Source: Pachysolen tannophilus NRRL Y-2460 (taxonomy: Eukaryota; Ascomycota; Pichiomycetes; Alaninales; Pachysolenaceae). From it: a stretch of 64,000 nt of DNA. The DNA is taken from assembly GCA_001661245.1 (NCBI GenBank), contig KV454011.1, positions 2,057,051 through 2,121,050 on the forward strand, in the 5' to 3' direction. The notes under the pieces were generated by a model, which did not search any database, was not told the DNA's origin, and worked only from the letters and a program-made list of their open reading frames with translations. The translations under genes were made by a program, and so were the position numbers. Below, one piece after another: positions 28,701-37,977 of the stretch. Position 1 is the stretch's first letter. Each line of letters begins with the position of its first letter.

Positions 28701-30697
28701 ATGAAATGTATGATAACAAGAAACTTGAATTAGAAGCGCTTAAAAATGGTTACCAAGAGAAATTAAGAGTTTCCTTAAGAAGTAGAGACATTCCTACTTC
28801 TGAAATTGATAGATTGAAGACAGAAGTTTTCCAATTGGAAAGAATATTAGAGAGTCTCCCTGGAGATAAATTAAAGCATCTGGATCATTCCAAAAGCATT
28901 ATGGAGAGAATTGAAAGGGAAAAGAATCACTGGTTTGAAACTAATAATAACGGCGAAACTTCAGGTGAGCAGCTCTTTGAGATTCAAATAAGAGAATTTT
29001 TACAACGTTGTTTGTTGCCAAGAGCTACACATTCACCTTTAGATGCTATCTTCTGTGCTAAATTTCTATTTTTCTTACATAGAATCAACACCAAGGGTTT
29101 CATTACTATGTTGACATTAAATCAATTATTTCAGGATATATTAGATATTACTATTATGACTTCTTCGAATAATGAAGCTGAAAATCTAGGATTGTTTTAC
29201 GAGGAGATACTTCGAGAATTAAATAGATGGAGGAACAAGGAAATTTATGAATCAGAAGCAGTTGGTTTAGAAAAGATAGAAGATGGTAGTCAATGTTACA
29301 AATTGTCTTGCATGATTTTACCAGGGAAGCAAGAACCTACTGATTATTCTACTTTTTCCAGAATTTTGTTTAATTTCCACCGTGCTATTTTAAGAAATAT
29401 TCATATGGCTTTGAAGTACTCAAATTATCTTTCTCGTGCTAATGCTCTCATTTTTTTAAAGAATTGTTTGGGAATTTTTCCTATAATAGAAGATCATTGT
29501 GAATCAGTCTTGTCTGCAATTCAAAAAGTGATTAAAGAAGATGAAAGAGAAGATTTGAAATTATCATCTAATTCTTTGATAGGACGTATAAAATCTTATT
29601 CAAAGGAATGGGTTCATATGTGGGACTTTTATGAAATGACACCAGAGGAAAGACAAAAACAAGAGGAAAAAATTCTGCATCTTAATAAATTAAAAGAAGA
29701 AAAAGAAAAATTAGCAGCGGCAGCGCGGCAACAGCAGCAGCTGCAATGGAAAGAGATGTCTTCAAGGTCAGCTACAAATAGGGCTCCGTATAGGAACAAC
29801 GCTACACCAAAGCAGCCACCATTGCTGCCTTCAAGGGCAACCAGAACTCCTACTGGACCAAGGTCTAGTGATGATTTATTTTCAGATAAGAGACAAGAAA
29901 GCGGAGGTAAAAATTCATTATCAAACGAACCACCTTCATCTTCAAGGGCAGATTCTGTTAATTCATCTTCTTCGATGAGAGATCTTTTGAAGGCAAGAAT
30001 TGAAGAGGAAAAAAATTTTAGCAAGAGCTCAACTCCATCTTCTCCAAGAGTTACTGTCGAAAAGGGGTCACCGCAGTCATCTGCATCTTCATCGTTGCCA
30101 CCGGAAAATGCACCTTTGCTGCCACGGGCGGCTATTGATCAACAGAATGCTCGCCCACGTAGAGTGTTTAACGATGTGTTGGCTTCAAATGATAATAAGA
30201 AAAACGATTCTAGTAAGATTTCATCAGAAGCAGCACAAGAAGCCTCAGAGGATGAGAAAATAAGATCAAGGAGATCAAGGTTATCAGTAGATCTGCAACT
30301 GGAATCTCCAGAAGCAGCACCAGCAGGTGGTAAAAGAACCCTGAGCAGAAGCAGAAGTGGAAGCAGAAAACGGAAACAAGAAGTACCTTCCAATGGTGAT
30401 AATCAAAAGGCATCTAATCAGCTACCAACTAAACCTCAAGAAGCATCTCCAACATTGCCACCATTACCACCACCGCCAGCACCTCCACCATCTAGGAAAA
30501 GAGAGGCCTTGCCTTCACAGGAAGCTATTGCTGGAAGTGCCTCAAGATTCCCACAACCAAGAAAGTTTTCTGCCTCGTCAGGTTCAAATCACCGTCCTTC
30601 AGGTCCAAGATCCACATACTCAGATCACAGCTATAGCAGCCACAGCCGCGGTGGTGGATACAACTCTAGAAACAACAGAAGAGGCGGTAAACGTTGA
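25721..30697 (+). CDS. THO2: Tho2, THO/TREX complex subunit
   Basis: 1658 aa, close to S. cerevisiae Tho2 (1597). The long helical N-terminal and central body includes ASGNPMIVLTTLLEHIESYDNLIDMVVDLARFF. The conserved Tho2 C-terminal block has LPDFDWKHLNVGFYVTFWQLSLYDI and FLQRCLLPRATHSPLDAIFCAKFLFFLHRI. From about residue 1320 a charged, Ser/Pro/Arg-rich tail ends in an RGG-like segment (SRGGGYNSRNNRRGGKR) expected to bind RNA. THO couples transcription elongation to mRNP assembly and export and prevents R-loops. Several CTG codons in the tail sit in Ser-Pro or Ser-Arg contexts, so they are probably read as Ser. Confidence 0.95.
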   Translation: MSVSSSVRSTDDNAENKLILISQEDFNLVKNEFGDVFEKDKLWNFPILDQLSSNNMKDDLLSYLSNNPDDILNVFYEIILCYRDTSRLTRAQSADLIKLIFNMDPKLSRRRKIEFLTLFNGFEVNTIMNNLLDLLSFDNNFLLTYLFPEVLEKLKRTKTSNFIQYFRSLTLKKIKFENYQLLHEESLGYAIFSVEMYNAFKDDYAEFKVDYYQNVLLNLIAYYKLDAYKCLDILFEVFSNNFVKNWKFAIDLLKKSLYWPIVDHEVDYVGKTLEESLHDINSGGNERALQIIAVKLAKYPENKPYPETLKLLLAVLVKEGFINFGHFYNILKPIEEDSIEMNNIFTNYKSEMQEKSSRVGASELAMAAPLEDSDDEGANVASKRRAESAKKVTKNLDEYKEDTEEPLKFNFKVQMLRTFLSVGLYTESVFILSQFPYVPLVDEVTSELINRLMSGIVDKYYDQNVNFLSQTEIEVFKTSKLVATTKSSELTNQVTLKELPVSHLITFDLRMKSYATKNFKYFYEYWDNLPVINEPIDLIRISKEFLKFNDVLISRKPSLVAKICDIIHLDLIRHGEDEQVKNEWFEYFRHFIFPCLSLIECNPSVINKAFSILKLYPEDMRYNLYGEYQSGLIYKNNLEIKLAKNTIQKKSKDALKRLSIQNAKSLSRKLAKLASGNPMIVLTTLLEHIESYDNLIDMVVDLARFFNDFTWDVLPFAILTRLTNGRDAVQGDGLNNKQWIQSLASFIGKIYSKHSELNIKPILTLLIKKFNDGDIDYLIIIKELLISSSGIQQISNLTLEQIELLNGENSLRKVVFNTIQDKRGHSSKSATRLLNDLIEIDGLNELFILLTDLHNNNILQIESHHIKILGLRNDDLESILHVFTELVNEFLKYDEFVLKMIPIDELCSKLIQPKWTFELWRKRLSQMIRKNSLNLTDFEGDIKIQDTEQIWNHELIKVMDKITVTLPDFDWKHLNVGFYVTFWQLSLYDINYHDEMYDNKKLELEALKNGYQEKLRVSLRSRDIPTSEIDRLKTEVFQLERILESLPGDKLKHLDHSKSIMERIEREKNHWFETNNNGETSGEQLFEIQIREFLQRCLLPRATHSPLDAIFCAKFLFFLHRINTKGFITMLTLNQLFQDILDITIMTSSNNEAENLGLFYEEILRELNRWRNKEIYESEAVGLEKIEDGSQCYKLSCMILPGKQEPTDYSTFSRILFNFHRAILRNIHMALKYSNYLSRANALIFLKNCLGIFPIIEDHCESVLSAIQKVIKEDEREDLKLSSNSLIGRIKSYSKEWVHMWDFYEMTPEERQKQEEKILHLNKLKEEKEKLAAAARQQQQLQWKEMSSRSATNRAPYRNNATPKQPPLLPSRATRTPTGPRSSDDLFSDKRQESGGKNSLSNEPPSSSRADSVNSSSSMRDLLKARIEEEKNFSKSSTPSSPRVTVEKGSPQSSASSSLPPENAPLLPRAAIDQQNARPRRVFNDVLASNDNKKNDSSKISSEAAQEASEDEKIRSRRSRLSVDLQLESPEAAPAGGKRTLSRSRSGSRKRKQEVPSNGDNQKASNQLPTKPQEASPTLPPLPPPPAPPPSRKREALPSQEAIAGSASRFPQPRKFSASSGSNHRPSGPRSTYSDHSYSSHSRGGGYNSRNNRRGGKR

Positions 30698-30698
30698 G

Positions 30699-30710
30699 GT
30701 TATCGTTGAA

Positions 30711-30746
<36 letters not shown>
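30699..30746. repeat. Hexanucleotide repeat (GTTGTC)n just after the THO2 stop
   Basis: Two degenerate units (GTTATC, GTTGAA) then six perfect GTTGTC units, starting one base after the THO2 stop codon. A simple repeat in the 3' UTR. Confidence 0.85.
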
Positions 30747-30973
30747 AGTTTTGACTTGTAAATATTATTTAGTAGTGTATTAAATATACAATGTCCTAAA
30801 AAGGTAATTTGTTTTTTTTTGATGATATTTATGCGAACAAGTTGTAAATGTAAACAAACCGAATTTATAAATATAGAATAGTAACAATAGTACTGCAATT
30901 CGAAGTAGAGGTGAACTTTCGAAAGGGAAAGGAACTAGTGGAAGCATTCATCTGCAAGGGCATTATTGTTGAA

Positions 30974-32977
30974 ATGAGTAATAGCAGGGCTAATGGTACT
31001 TTGATCATTGTGGTATTGAAAGCTAGGCATTTACCAAATAGAAGAAAGTTAGAAAAGCAAGATCCATATATTGTATTGAGAATAGGACATCTAGTTGATA
31101 AATCCAAGTCAATTAAAAGAGGTGGACAAACTCCTTATTGGAACCATGAGGCGAGATTCAAGCTTAATTCTGATATGGAACCTGTTTTGAAGATTTCTAT
31201 ATTGGACGAGACTAAGAAGACTCCAACCCTTATTTCAGATGCTTCTATAGATTGTTCTAAAGCTTTTACTAAATCTGTCGAGGAAGGTTATGATGATTGG
31301 CACAAGTTAAGTTATGGCAATAAAGATGCTGGGGAGGTGTATTTGGAAATGACTTTTTATCCAGAGTCACCAATTGTACCAGCTAAGATTGTTAATGAAC
31401 CTAGAAAAATTATGAAGACAACACAACATGATAGGCCTTTACCTTCAATACCAGGTCAGCAAAGTACTGAGTACGAAGTACAACCTATGCCCAACCAATC
31501 ATTTTCTTCAACTCATTCAGATTTAAATAATATTATGTCTCGCTCTGCATTACCTGATACGATCCCATTGAATGATTATCGTAATAATAATGGTGGACGT
31601 CAACTGGTTATAAAAGAACAAGACGATATATTTGAAAATAGTCACTCACCAGCTACTGGTATTGGAAATCATTATCCCGAAATAGCAGTAGCATCAGCAC
31701 CAGAGATTAATTCTAGACCAAACTTCCATGAAGCTCAAGATATGGAGGACTTATTTGTTCGTGAATCACAGAAAGATGATCGTGGAAGGAAGTCAGGTGA
31801 AGTTTCTAAATTTAAAAAATTTGCAGATAAATTTCTGATTCCCTCACAATTGATGCCTCCTGATACCAGTACTGATAATGGACTGCAATCAAGAAGGCCA
31901 TTCTCTTCTTCTCCTTCCAAGAGAGATAAATTAAAATTTTTCACAAAGTTTACATCTTCCAATGACGATAATGAAGAAGATGATTTTGATTTGTTAGAAC
32001 TGCAAGTACAATCAGATTGGAAAAAAAATCATTCTTCAAGCTTCCATGCTAATGTCGGAAAAATGGGTTTAAATAGAAATGATGATGACACAGACGAAGA
32101 GGAAAGTACAACATCTTGGACTAGGAGTATGAGCAGTCTATACAAGAACAACAACAAATTTAATAGCAGGCATAGATCACTTGATTACTATGGCGACTTA
32201 CCTATATTGCCAAACTTTCAAGATGATGAAGATGAAGATGAAGAAAATGAAGAAACCACACCACCACCTCCACCGCCTCATTCAAACAATAGTAGCAGAT
32301 CTGGAAACAGCATATTTTCGAACAGAGGCCAGTCAATAAGTAGTTCAAGTGGTTACAATAGCAGTGGATATCAACAACAACAACAGCAACAACAGCAACA
32401 ACAACAAAGACAATTACAAGCACAACAAACAAAGTTTCGTCGTAAACCTCCTCCTCCTGCAGATACAAATTTGGCTGGCGAAAAGTCTTACCATAATTTG
32501 ACATCAAAATTTTCAGATTTAGATTTAGGTATTCCATATTCAGCTGATTCGATTGGTGAACCACATCGTAAAAAAAACAGCGAAACAGAAAACGTAAACA
32601 TTTTTTTATTAGACAAGAAATTACCAGATGCTGCACTGAATCAAAAACGTAAGGATGAAATAATAGATCCAAAACATTACGCTCCAACACCTGATCAACA
32701 TTTCTTTCGCCAAATGAGATTAGAGCAAGGAAACATTGCTGAAGATGATTTACAAGTGGATCCTGGCAAAGGTGGATATATTGGTGCAGGTAAATGGAAT
32801 TTTAATAACCCAACTGGAATAAAGGAAAGACAAACAATAGAAGTTACTCATCCCAGAAGTCCTAGTAGGTTTAAACCTGAAGTTCCTCCTAAAGTTCCAC
32901 TTGGATTGACAGAACAGGAATACTATTTAACGGATAGACAAAAGTATTTAAGGGATTTACAAGGTAAAAGAGCTTAA
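30974..32977 (+). CDS. INN1: Inn1, C2-domain cytokinesis protein
   Basis: 667 aa from the ATG at 30974; the frame is open further upstream but has no better ATG. An N-terminal C2 domain (about residues 5-125) has TLIIVVLKARHLPNRRKLEKQDPYIVLRIG and RGGQTPYWNHEARF, as in Inn1/Fic1. The rest is disordered, with Pro motifs (PPPPPPHSNN, RRKPPPPAD) that in Inn1 bind the SH3 domains of Hof1 and Cyk3, and a polyQ run (about residues 467-480). Inn1 activates Chs2 and primary septum formation at the bud neck. The RPC31-PGA2-ALF1-LSM7 neighbours reproduce the YNL152W region of S. cerevisiae, which supports the name. Confidence 0.9.
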   Translation: MSNSRANGTLIIVVLKARHLPNRRKLEKQDPYIVLRIGHLVDKSKSIKRGGQTPYWNHEARFKLNSDMEPVLKISILDETKKTPTLISDASIDCSKAFTKSVEEGYDDWHKLSYGNKDAGEVYLEMTFYPESPIVPAKIVNEPRKIMKTTQHDRPLPSIPGQQSTEYEVQPMPNQSFSSTHSDLNNIMSRSALPDTIPLNDYRNNNGGRQLVIKEQDDIFENSHSPATGIGNHYPEIAVASAPEINSRPNFHEAQDMEDLFVRESQKDDRGRKSGEVSKFKKFADKFLIPSQLMPPDTSTDNGLQSRRPFSSSPSKRDKLKFFTKFTSSNDDNEEDDFDLLELQVQSDWKKNHSSSFHANVGKMGLNRNDDDTDEEESTTSWTRSMSSLYKNNNKFNSRHRSLDYYGDLPILPNFQDDEDEDEENEETTPPPPPPHSNNSSRSGNSIFSNRGQSISSSSGYNSSGYQQQQQQQQQQQQRQLQAQQTKFRRKPPPPADTNLAGEKSYHNLTSKFSDLDLGIPYSADSIGEPHRKKNSETENVNIFLLDKKLPDAALNQKRKDEIIDPKHYAPTPDQHFFRQMRLEQGNIAEDDLQVDPGKGGYIGAGKWNFNNPTGIKERQTIEVTHPRSPSRFKPEVPPKVPLGLTEQEYYLTDRQKYLRDLQGKRA

Positions 32978-33204
32978 TTTTACTTTTGTTTTCAACTGTT
33001 TTAAAGACTATTGATTTAATAAACTCTTTGCTTTTCGGCTGATTTTTTTTTTTTTTTTCTTTTCTTTTCTTTTTCTTTTTTGATCACTTTGTAACCAATA
33101 AAAATGCTATCAAACTTAGAAAAACTATATAGTACATACTTAGACAGAAAATAAAATGCCATCTTCCTTTTTGTTTATTATTATTATTAATATTATTATT
33201 ATTA

Positions 33205-33963
33205 TTAGAATGCTGCCTCGTTATCATCTTCATCGTCGTCCCCATACACGTCATCTCCATCATCAAAATATTTCTCCGCATTATAATCGTCGTCATCTTC
33301 CTCTTCAAACTCGTCATCTTCTTCTGCGGCCGCATCTTCATCTTCTACATCTTCATCTTCCTGGTTAGAAGCACCACCAATTCCAGCAGAAGCATTAATA
33401 GAAGTTTCATCTGAAATATTTTTCAAATTTTCCAATTTTTCATTAATTTTTTTAGTTTTTTCTAATAATATTAATCTATCATCTTGTTCTAAATTTTTAC
33501 TATAATTACTCAAAGATAACAATTTTTTCTTTCTCTTATTATCTATCCCCATAACTGTATACAATTCTTCAGGGAAAAATTCAATAACATAAGGATGTTC
33601 ATCTATGGACCTTCCAATCTTTCTCTTTTGTCTATGTCTATCTGAATATCTTTTAATACCATCATTTATTCCATCCTGATCATTATAAATTATTTGTGAT
33701 TTTTTATTAACCTTATTATTATTATTTTGTACATTTATAGCAGCAGATTGCAAAGAACCTGTATAAAAAGGCCCATTTTTCAAAATATTTTGAAATTTTA
33801 TTGATTGTTTTGCTGATTCTTTCTCCAGATTTGTTGATGGTCCATCTATTGGTATTGTTAATTTACTTGATTCTTCTTCAAAATGCGGACTATTAACATC
33901 GTTATACTCTAAACCAAACGGAAGCAAAGCTCGATTAAAAGCTCCTGTTCTCCTCTTATTCAT
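33205..33963 (-). CDS. RPC31: Rpc31 (C31), RNA polymerase III subunit
   Basis: 252 aa. LPFGLEYNDV, LTIPIDGPSTN, KNGPFYTGSL, GIKRYSDRHRQKRKIGRSIDEHPY and FFPEELYTVMGI align with S. cerevisiae Rpc31 (251 aa) across the length. The C-terminus is extremely acidic and ends DDEDDNEAAF, like the yeast EEAAF end. Rpc31 belongs to the Pol III-specific C82-C34-C31 trimer that recruits the enzyme to TFIIIB and opens the promoter. It is convergent with INN1, as in S. cerevisiae. Confidence 0.96.
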   Translation of the reverse strand: MNKRRTGAFNRALLPFGLEYNDVNSPHFEEESSKLTIPIDGPSTNLEKESAKQSIKFQNILKNGPFYTGSLQSAAINVQNNNNKVNKKSQIIYNDQDGINDGIKRYSDRHRQKRKIGRSIDEHPYVIEFFPEELYTVMGIDNKRKKKLLSLSNYSKNLEQDDRLILLEKTKKINEKLENLKNISDETSINASAGIGGASNQEDEDVEDEDAAAEEDDEFEEEDDDDYNAEKYFDDGDDVYGDDDEDDNEAAF

Positions 33964-34395
33964 TCTGTCTAATCCTTATCCTTCACCTTCTGCCTTCAAA
34001 AACTTATCCTTTCACACCCAAACAATTAGATCAATGAAATATAGTTAAACTTGTTAGAAAGTTGAAAAATATTGCATTCAAAAATTTTTTTATTAAGTAA
34101 AAGTGAAAAAAAAAAACCTTTAAGTGAAAAATACACTACTGTAAATTGATACTAGAAACAACGACGACAAGACCAACGACAAGAACAATGTATAATGGTG
34201 GCAATAATAGGAGAATAATGAAGAGAGAATTAATAGGGTAAAATATTGATTATTCAAAGCTGAGTGTTTTATTGTGAGAGTATTAGTTGAAACTGAAAAA
34301 AAGTTAGAAAAAAAAGAAAAGAAAAGAAAAGAAAAGAAAAAAGTAAAAAAAATATATATATGAAAGGAAATACAAATAGATATATAAAGTTTTAA
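33964..34395. other. RPC31 upstream / PGA2 3' flank
   Basis: 432 bp, AT-rich, with a (GAAAA)n purine tract at about 34311-34342. No ORF is credible and no regulatory box is recognised. Confidence 0.5.
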
Positions 34396-34866
34396 CTAAT
34401 CTTCTAATAATTCTGTAAGTTCATCTTCGGAATCATCAAGTGCAGCTTTTTCTTCTGCAATTTTTATCAATTCATCTTCGAATATTTTTTGTTGCTGTTT
34501 AACTTTTCTTCTTGTTGTCTTACCCCACCCCCATGATTGATCATCTTTTGTTGGATCCGTATCTTCAATTAATTCGGATTGTAAATCACTTCCATTGATC
34601 AAGTTTTCTGTTTTCAACTTCTCATCTCTTGCTAGCTGCTCCTCCAACTGTTTCTGCTGGGCATACTTCATATAAATTCTTCTTGCAAATATATATCCAC
34701 CAACAATAGCTATTAATCTAATAATTCTAAGTGGTTCAAGCTCATCTATTAAATCATGAGAAAAATTCTTTAAAAAATCAGGTAAAACATCTGGTACCAA
34801 ATCATGAAATACCGATCTCAAATCTTGGCCCTCTACTATATCTAAACTCATCATCACTGACTTCAC
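34396..34866 (-). CDS. PGA2: Pga2, ER/nuclear-envelope membrane protein
   Basis: 156 aa; the start may instead be the Met at 34851 (MSLDIVEGQ). It has one predicted membrane helix (LRIIRLIAIVGGYIFARRIY, about residues 46-65), then a charged cytosolic tail with WGWGKTTRRKVKQQQKIFED and the acidic end DSEDELTELLED. The GGY helix, the WGxxxxxRRxVKxQQ block and the acidic C-terminus are the Pga2 pattern (S. cerevisiae YNL149C, 129 aa). The protein is implicated in protein trafficking (Gas1 and Alp processing). Its position between RPC31 and ALF1 matches S. cerevisiae and supports the call. Confidence 0.88.
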   Translation of the reverse strand: MKSVMMSLDIVEGQDLRSVFHDLVPDVLPDFLKNFSHDLIDELEPLRIIRLIAIVGGYIFARRIYMKYAQQKQLEEQLARDEKLKTENLINGSDLQSELIEDTDPTKDDQSWGWGKTTRRKVKQQQKIFEDELIKIAEEKAALDDSEDELTELLED

Positions 34867-35212
34867 TGCAACCTTCCTTCTTCAATTAATATATCAACAA
34901 TATGTTTATGTTCATGTATTCATCATCAAAAAATTTTTTTTGTTTATGCGAAACGGTTCGGAAAAACAGAAAAAAAAAACAAAACAAAAACAAAAACAAA
35001 AAAAAAAAAAAAAATTTTGGCGGGAGAGCCCGGTTCAGCTCCCGCCAAAATTTGAAACAGTTGAGGCAGGCTTTCCCGCCCAAAGGTTACAAAGGTTGGG
35101 CGGAGCGGTATGCACACACAGGACAGGTTATACAATACAATTTAAAAGACAAAAGATGTTTCTTTTACTATAACAATATAATAGATATATGGTTAGATTT
35201 ATCTTCTTCTAT
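34867..35212. other. PGA2 promoter / ALF1 3' flank with GC-rich palindrome
   Basis: 346 bp. An A-rich tract (about 34971-35014) abuts a perfect 15-bp inverted repeat at 35012-35053, with a further TTTCCCGCC at 35072-35080. Nothing coding is seen; both strands give only repeat-driven frames. Confidence 0.55.
35012..35053. repeat. 15-bp perfect inverted repeat containing GGCGGGAG
   Basis: AAATTTTGGCGGGAG (35012-35026) and its exact reverse complement (35039-35053) flank a 12-nt loop. It lies about 145-190 bp upstream of PGA2. It could be a cruciform or RNA hairpin, or paired sites for a dimeric factor of E2F-like specificity (TTTTGGCGGG). Confidence 0.8.
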
Positions 35213-35980
35213 TCATAGCTCATCATCACTATCAAATAACGGTTTTTCAGCAAAGTCGCCAATCTCTATTAGAATTGGTTTTACAAAAGATCCATAATTC
35301 TTGTGACATGTAAAATAGTGTTTACCTCCCGAAATAATGGATCCATCGTTTTTACCAACAGGTTCATCAAACTCGACTCCTACCCATTTATTATTACCAT
35401 CGCCATCGATTTCCTTAACACTACCAACATATCTTATAGTTCCTATTCTTCCTTCATCTTCGTTAAAACTTGCACTTGCGTGAACTTTACAACGTAAACC
35501 AATTTGAAGTTTCTTACTAAGTTGATCATTTTTCAAAATTAATTCTTTTCTCCTTTTCTCATATTCTGGATCAAATCTTCCCAATTTGTTTTGCCTTTTC
35601 CAACTTATTACAGAGTCTGATCTTTTTTCATATTCTTCTTTAGTCAATTCAAATTTATAATCATCATCATTATCATTATTATTACTACTTAAATAGTCTA
35701 ATTCACCAGCTTCAGGATTTATATCATTTACATGTATTCTCATATACGATGATATGCCAAATTCCGATAACAATGTTTGGTCTTCACCCAAATTCACCTT
35801 TGACGAAATTGGTACAGTTTCATTACTATTACTTATTGGATATAATAAAAGTTCTTGGAATTCAGGTTTAATACCAGTTATTAATTCCAATTTTTCTTTA
35901 AAATACTTTAAAGTCCACTGAACAGAAATCCTTTTCTCAGTGGAAGTTAACGGCGACGTGATATATACATTAATATCCAT
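35213..35980 (-). CDS. ALF1: Alf1, tubulin folding cofactor B
   Basis: 255 aa from MDINVYITSPLTS. An N-terminal ubiquitin-like domain (about 1-95) and a C-terminal CAP-Gly domain (about 160-240) are joined by a linker with WKRQNKLGRFDPEYEKRR. The CAP-Gly signature reads GTIRYVGSV...WVGVEFDEPVGKNDGS...YFTCHKNYGSFV. It ends with acidic DSDDEL, like TBCB proteins whose EEL/DEL-type tail is functional. It acts in the cytosol in alpha-tubulin folding with Pac2. It is divergent from LSM7, identical to S. cerevisiae (YNL148C-YNL147W). Confidence 0.94.
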   Translation of the reverse strand: MDINVYITSPLTSTEKRISVQWTLKYFKEKLELITGIKPEFQELLLYPISNSNETVPISSKVNLGEDQTLLSEFGISSYMRIHVNDINPEAGELDYLSSNNNDNDDDYKFELTKEEYEKRSDSVISWKRQNKLGRFDPEYEKRRKELILKNDQLSKKLQIGLRCKVHASASFNEDEGRIGTIRYVGSVKEIDGDGNNKWVGVEFDEPVGKNDGSIISGGKHYFTCHKNYGSFVKPILIEIGDFAEKPLFDSDDEL

Positions 35981-36166
35981 CTCCTCTATATTTATCAATG
36001 GTGTTGATGTTTTGTTGATGTTTTTAATGTTTTTTGGACTTTGTACAAAAAAGTTGAAAACACTAAAAAATAAAAATTTTCGATTATTTCAACGTTTAAA
36101 TATAATAAAGCAAATTCAATAAAACAATTTTTATTATCAAGAACAACAAACTGCTAAAAATATTTC

Positions 36167-36686
36167 ATGATGGAGCATAACAATAGTGGTAATAATTATA
36201 GTAACAGTAACAGTAATAGTAATTACGGCGGTTATAATAATAGAGTAAGTATAATTTAATAGTTTGATATTATTTGAGAAATTAAATACTAACAGATGGG
36301 GGGTTTTTCTCTTTTTTTTTTCTTCTGAATAGCAAAGAAATAGTAATAATAGTAATAATAATAATAATAATAATAGAAGACAAGAAAGGAAGCCTGATGG
36401 TCCAAAAAGAGAAGCAATCTTAGATTTGGCTAAATACCAAGATCAAAAGATTATAGTTGAATTTGTTGGTGGACGTCAAGTTATAGGTGTATTAAAAGGT
36501 TATGATCAATTGATGAATTTAGTCTTGGATGAAGTCGAGGAAAATTTGAGAGATGAAAGTGGGAAGTTATTGGATGAAACAAGAAGCTTGGGTTTAGTAA
36601 TTGTTAGAGGCCCATTGCTTTTGACTTTATCACCAGTTGATGGAACTGAGGTTATAGATAATCCATTTGCAAATACTGAAGAGTAA
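36167..36686 (+). CDS. LSM7: Lsm7, Sm-like protein, spliced
   Basis: 143 aa from two exons, 36167-36244 and 36333-36686. The 88-nt intron has GTAAGT, TACTAAC at 36287-36293 and AATAG; the join is at phase 0. The N-terminus is Asn/Ser-rich (AAT repeats on both sides of the intron), then the block GPKREAILDLAKYQDQKIIVEFVGGRQVIGVLKGYDQLMNLVLDE (Sm1) and LGLVIVRGPLLLTLSP (Sm2). It belongs to the Lsm1-7 (cytoplasmic decapping) and Lsm2-8 (nuclear U6) rings. Two adjacent in-frame ATGs open the gene. The N-terminal extension is longer than in S. cerevisiae. Confidence 0.95.
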
Positions 36687-37153
36687 TAATCATTTTACAA
36701 ATTCATTCAAATACTTTAATGAAAATCACTAAGCTCTTTGTTTTTTAATGCCATAATTTGTATATCATTGGGATTATATTTGGTTATCTTTATACTAATT
36801 CTCCAATTTTTCAAACCTATAGACCTATCTTTTTTCAATCTAAATAATGGAAATTTTAAACTTCTTAGATGTTGTAAACTTTCAGAAATACTTGAAAATT
36901 CGATTTATAGAATTTACTCTTCACCCCCGCTTCCTACCAAGATCCAGAAACAAGCTCTACAAGTATCAAAAATGGATGTCTTGGTACTCATTTGTAGTTC
37001 TCCTTTGGTGTCCAAAGGAAAAATTTTCAACAAAAATTATTTTTTTCTTATCGCTAAATCGGTGGCATGAATGGTATAAAACATTGATTTATCTACTGTA
37101 ACTTCATCATCTTATATATATATATATATATATATATCTATAATATATTTAAA
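36687..37153. other. LSM7-FUR1 intergenic region
   Basis: 467 bp. Two overlapping frames of 84-110 codons (36738-37101) have no domain signature, start in the LSM7 3' flank, and read as chance ORFs. A (TA)n tract at about 37112-37137 precedes FUR1. Confidence 0.5.
37112..37137. repeat. (TA)n tract upstream of FUR1
   Basis: About 13 TA units roughly 20-40 bp before the FUR1 ATG. It may act as an extended TATA or nucleosome-excluding sequence. Confidence 0.75.
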
Positions 37154-37888
<735 letters not shown>

Positions 37889-37977
37889 AAAAAAAACAAT
37901 AAATAAATTATTGATTATTGAATTTTTCTTTTTCTTTTTTTTTTTTTTTTCAATTAATAAATTAGCTATTTATTTTG

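Noticed and set aside
30139-30413. Antisense frames over the THO2 C-terminal tail
   Set aside because: Low-complexity complement of the Ser/Pro/Arg tail.
34902-35297. 131-codon Lys/Asn-rich frame over the PGA2 promoter
   Set aside because: Driven by A-rich homopolymers and crosses into ALF1 antisense; overlapping frames on both strands are equally open.
36738-37101. 110- and 84-codon frames between LSM7 and FUR1
   Set aside because: No recognisable domain, two frames overlap equally well, and they sit in 3' flank/promoter DNA.
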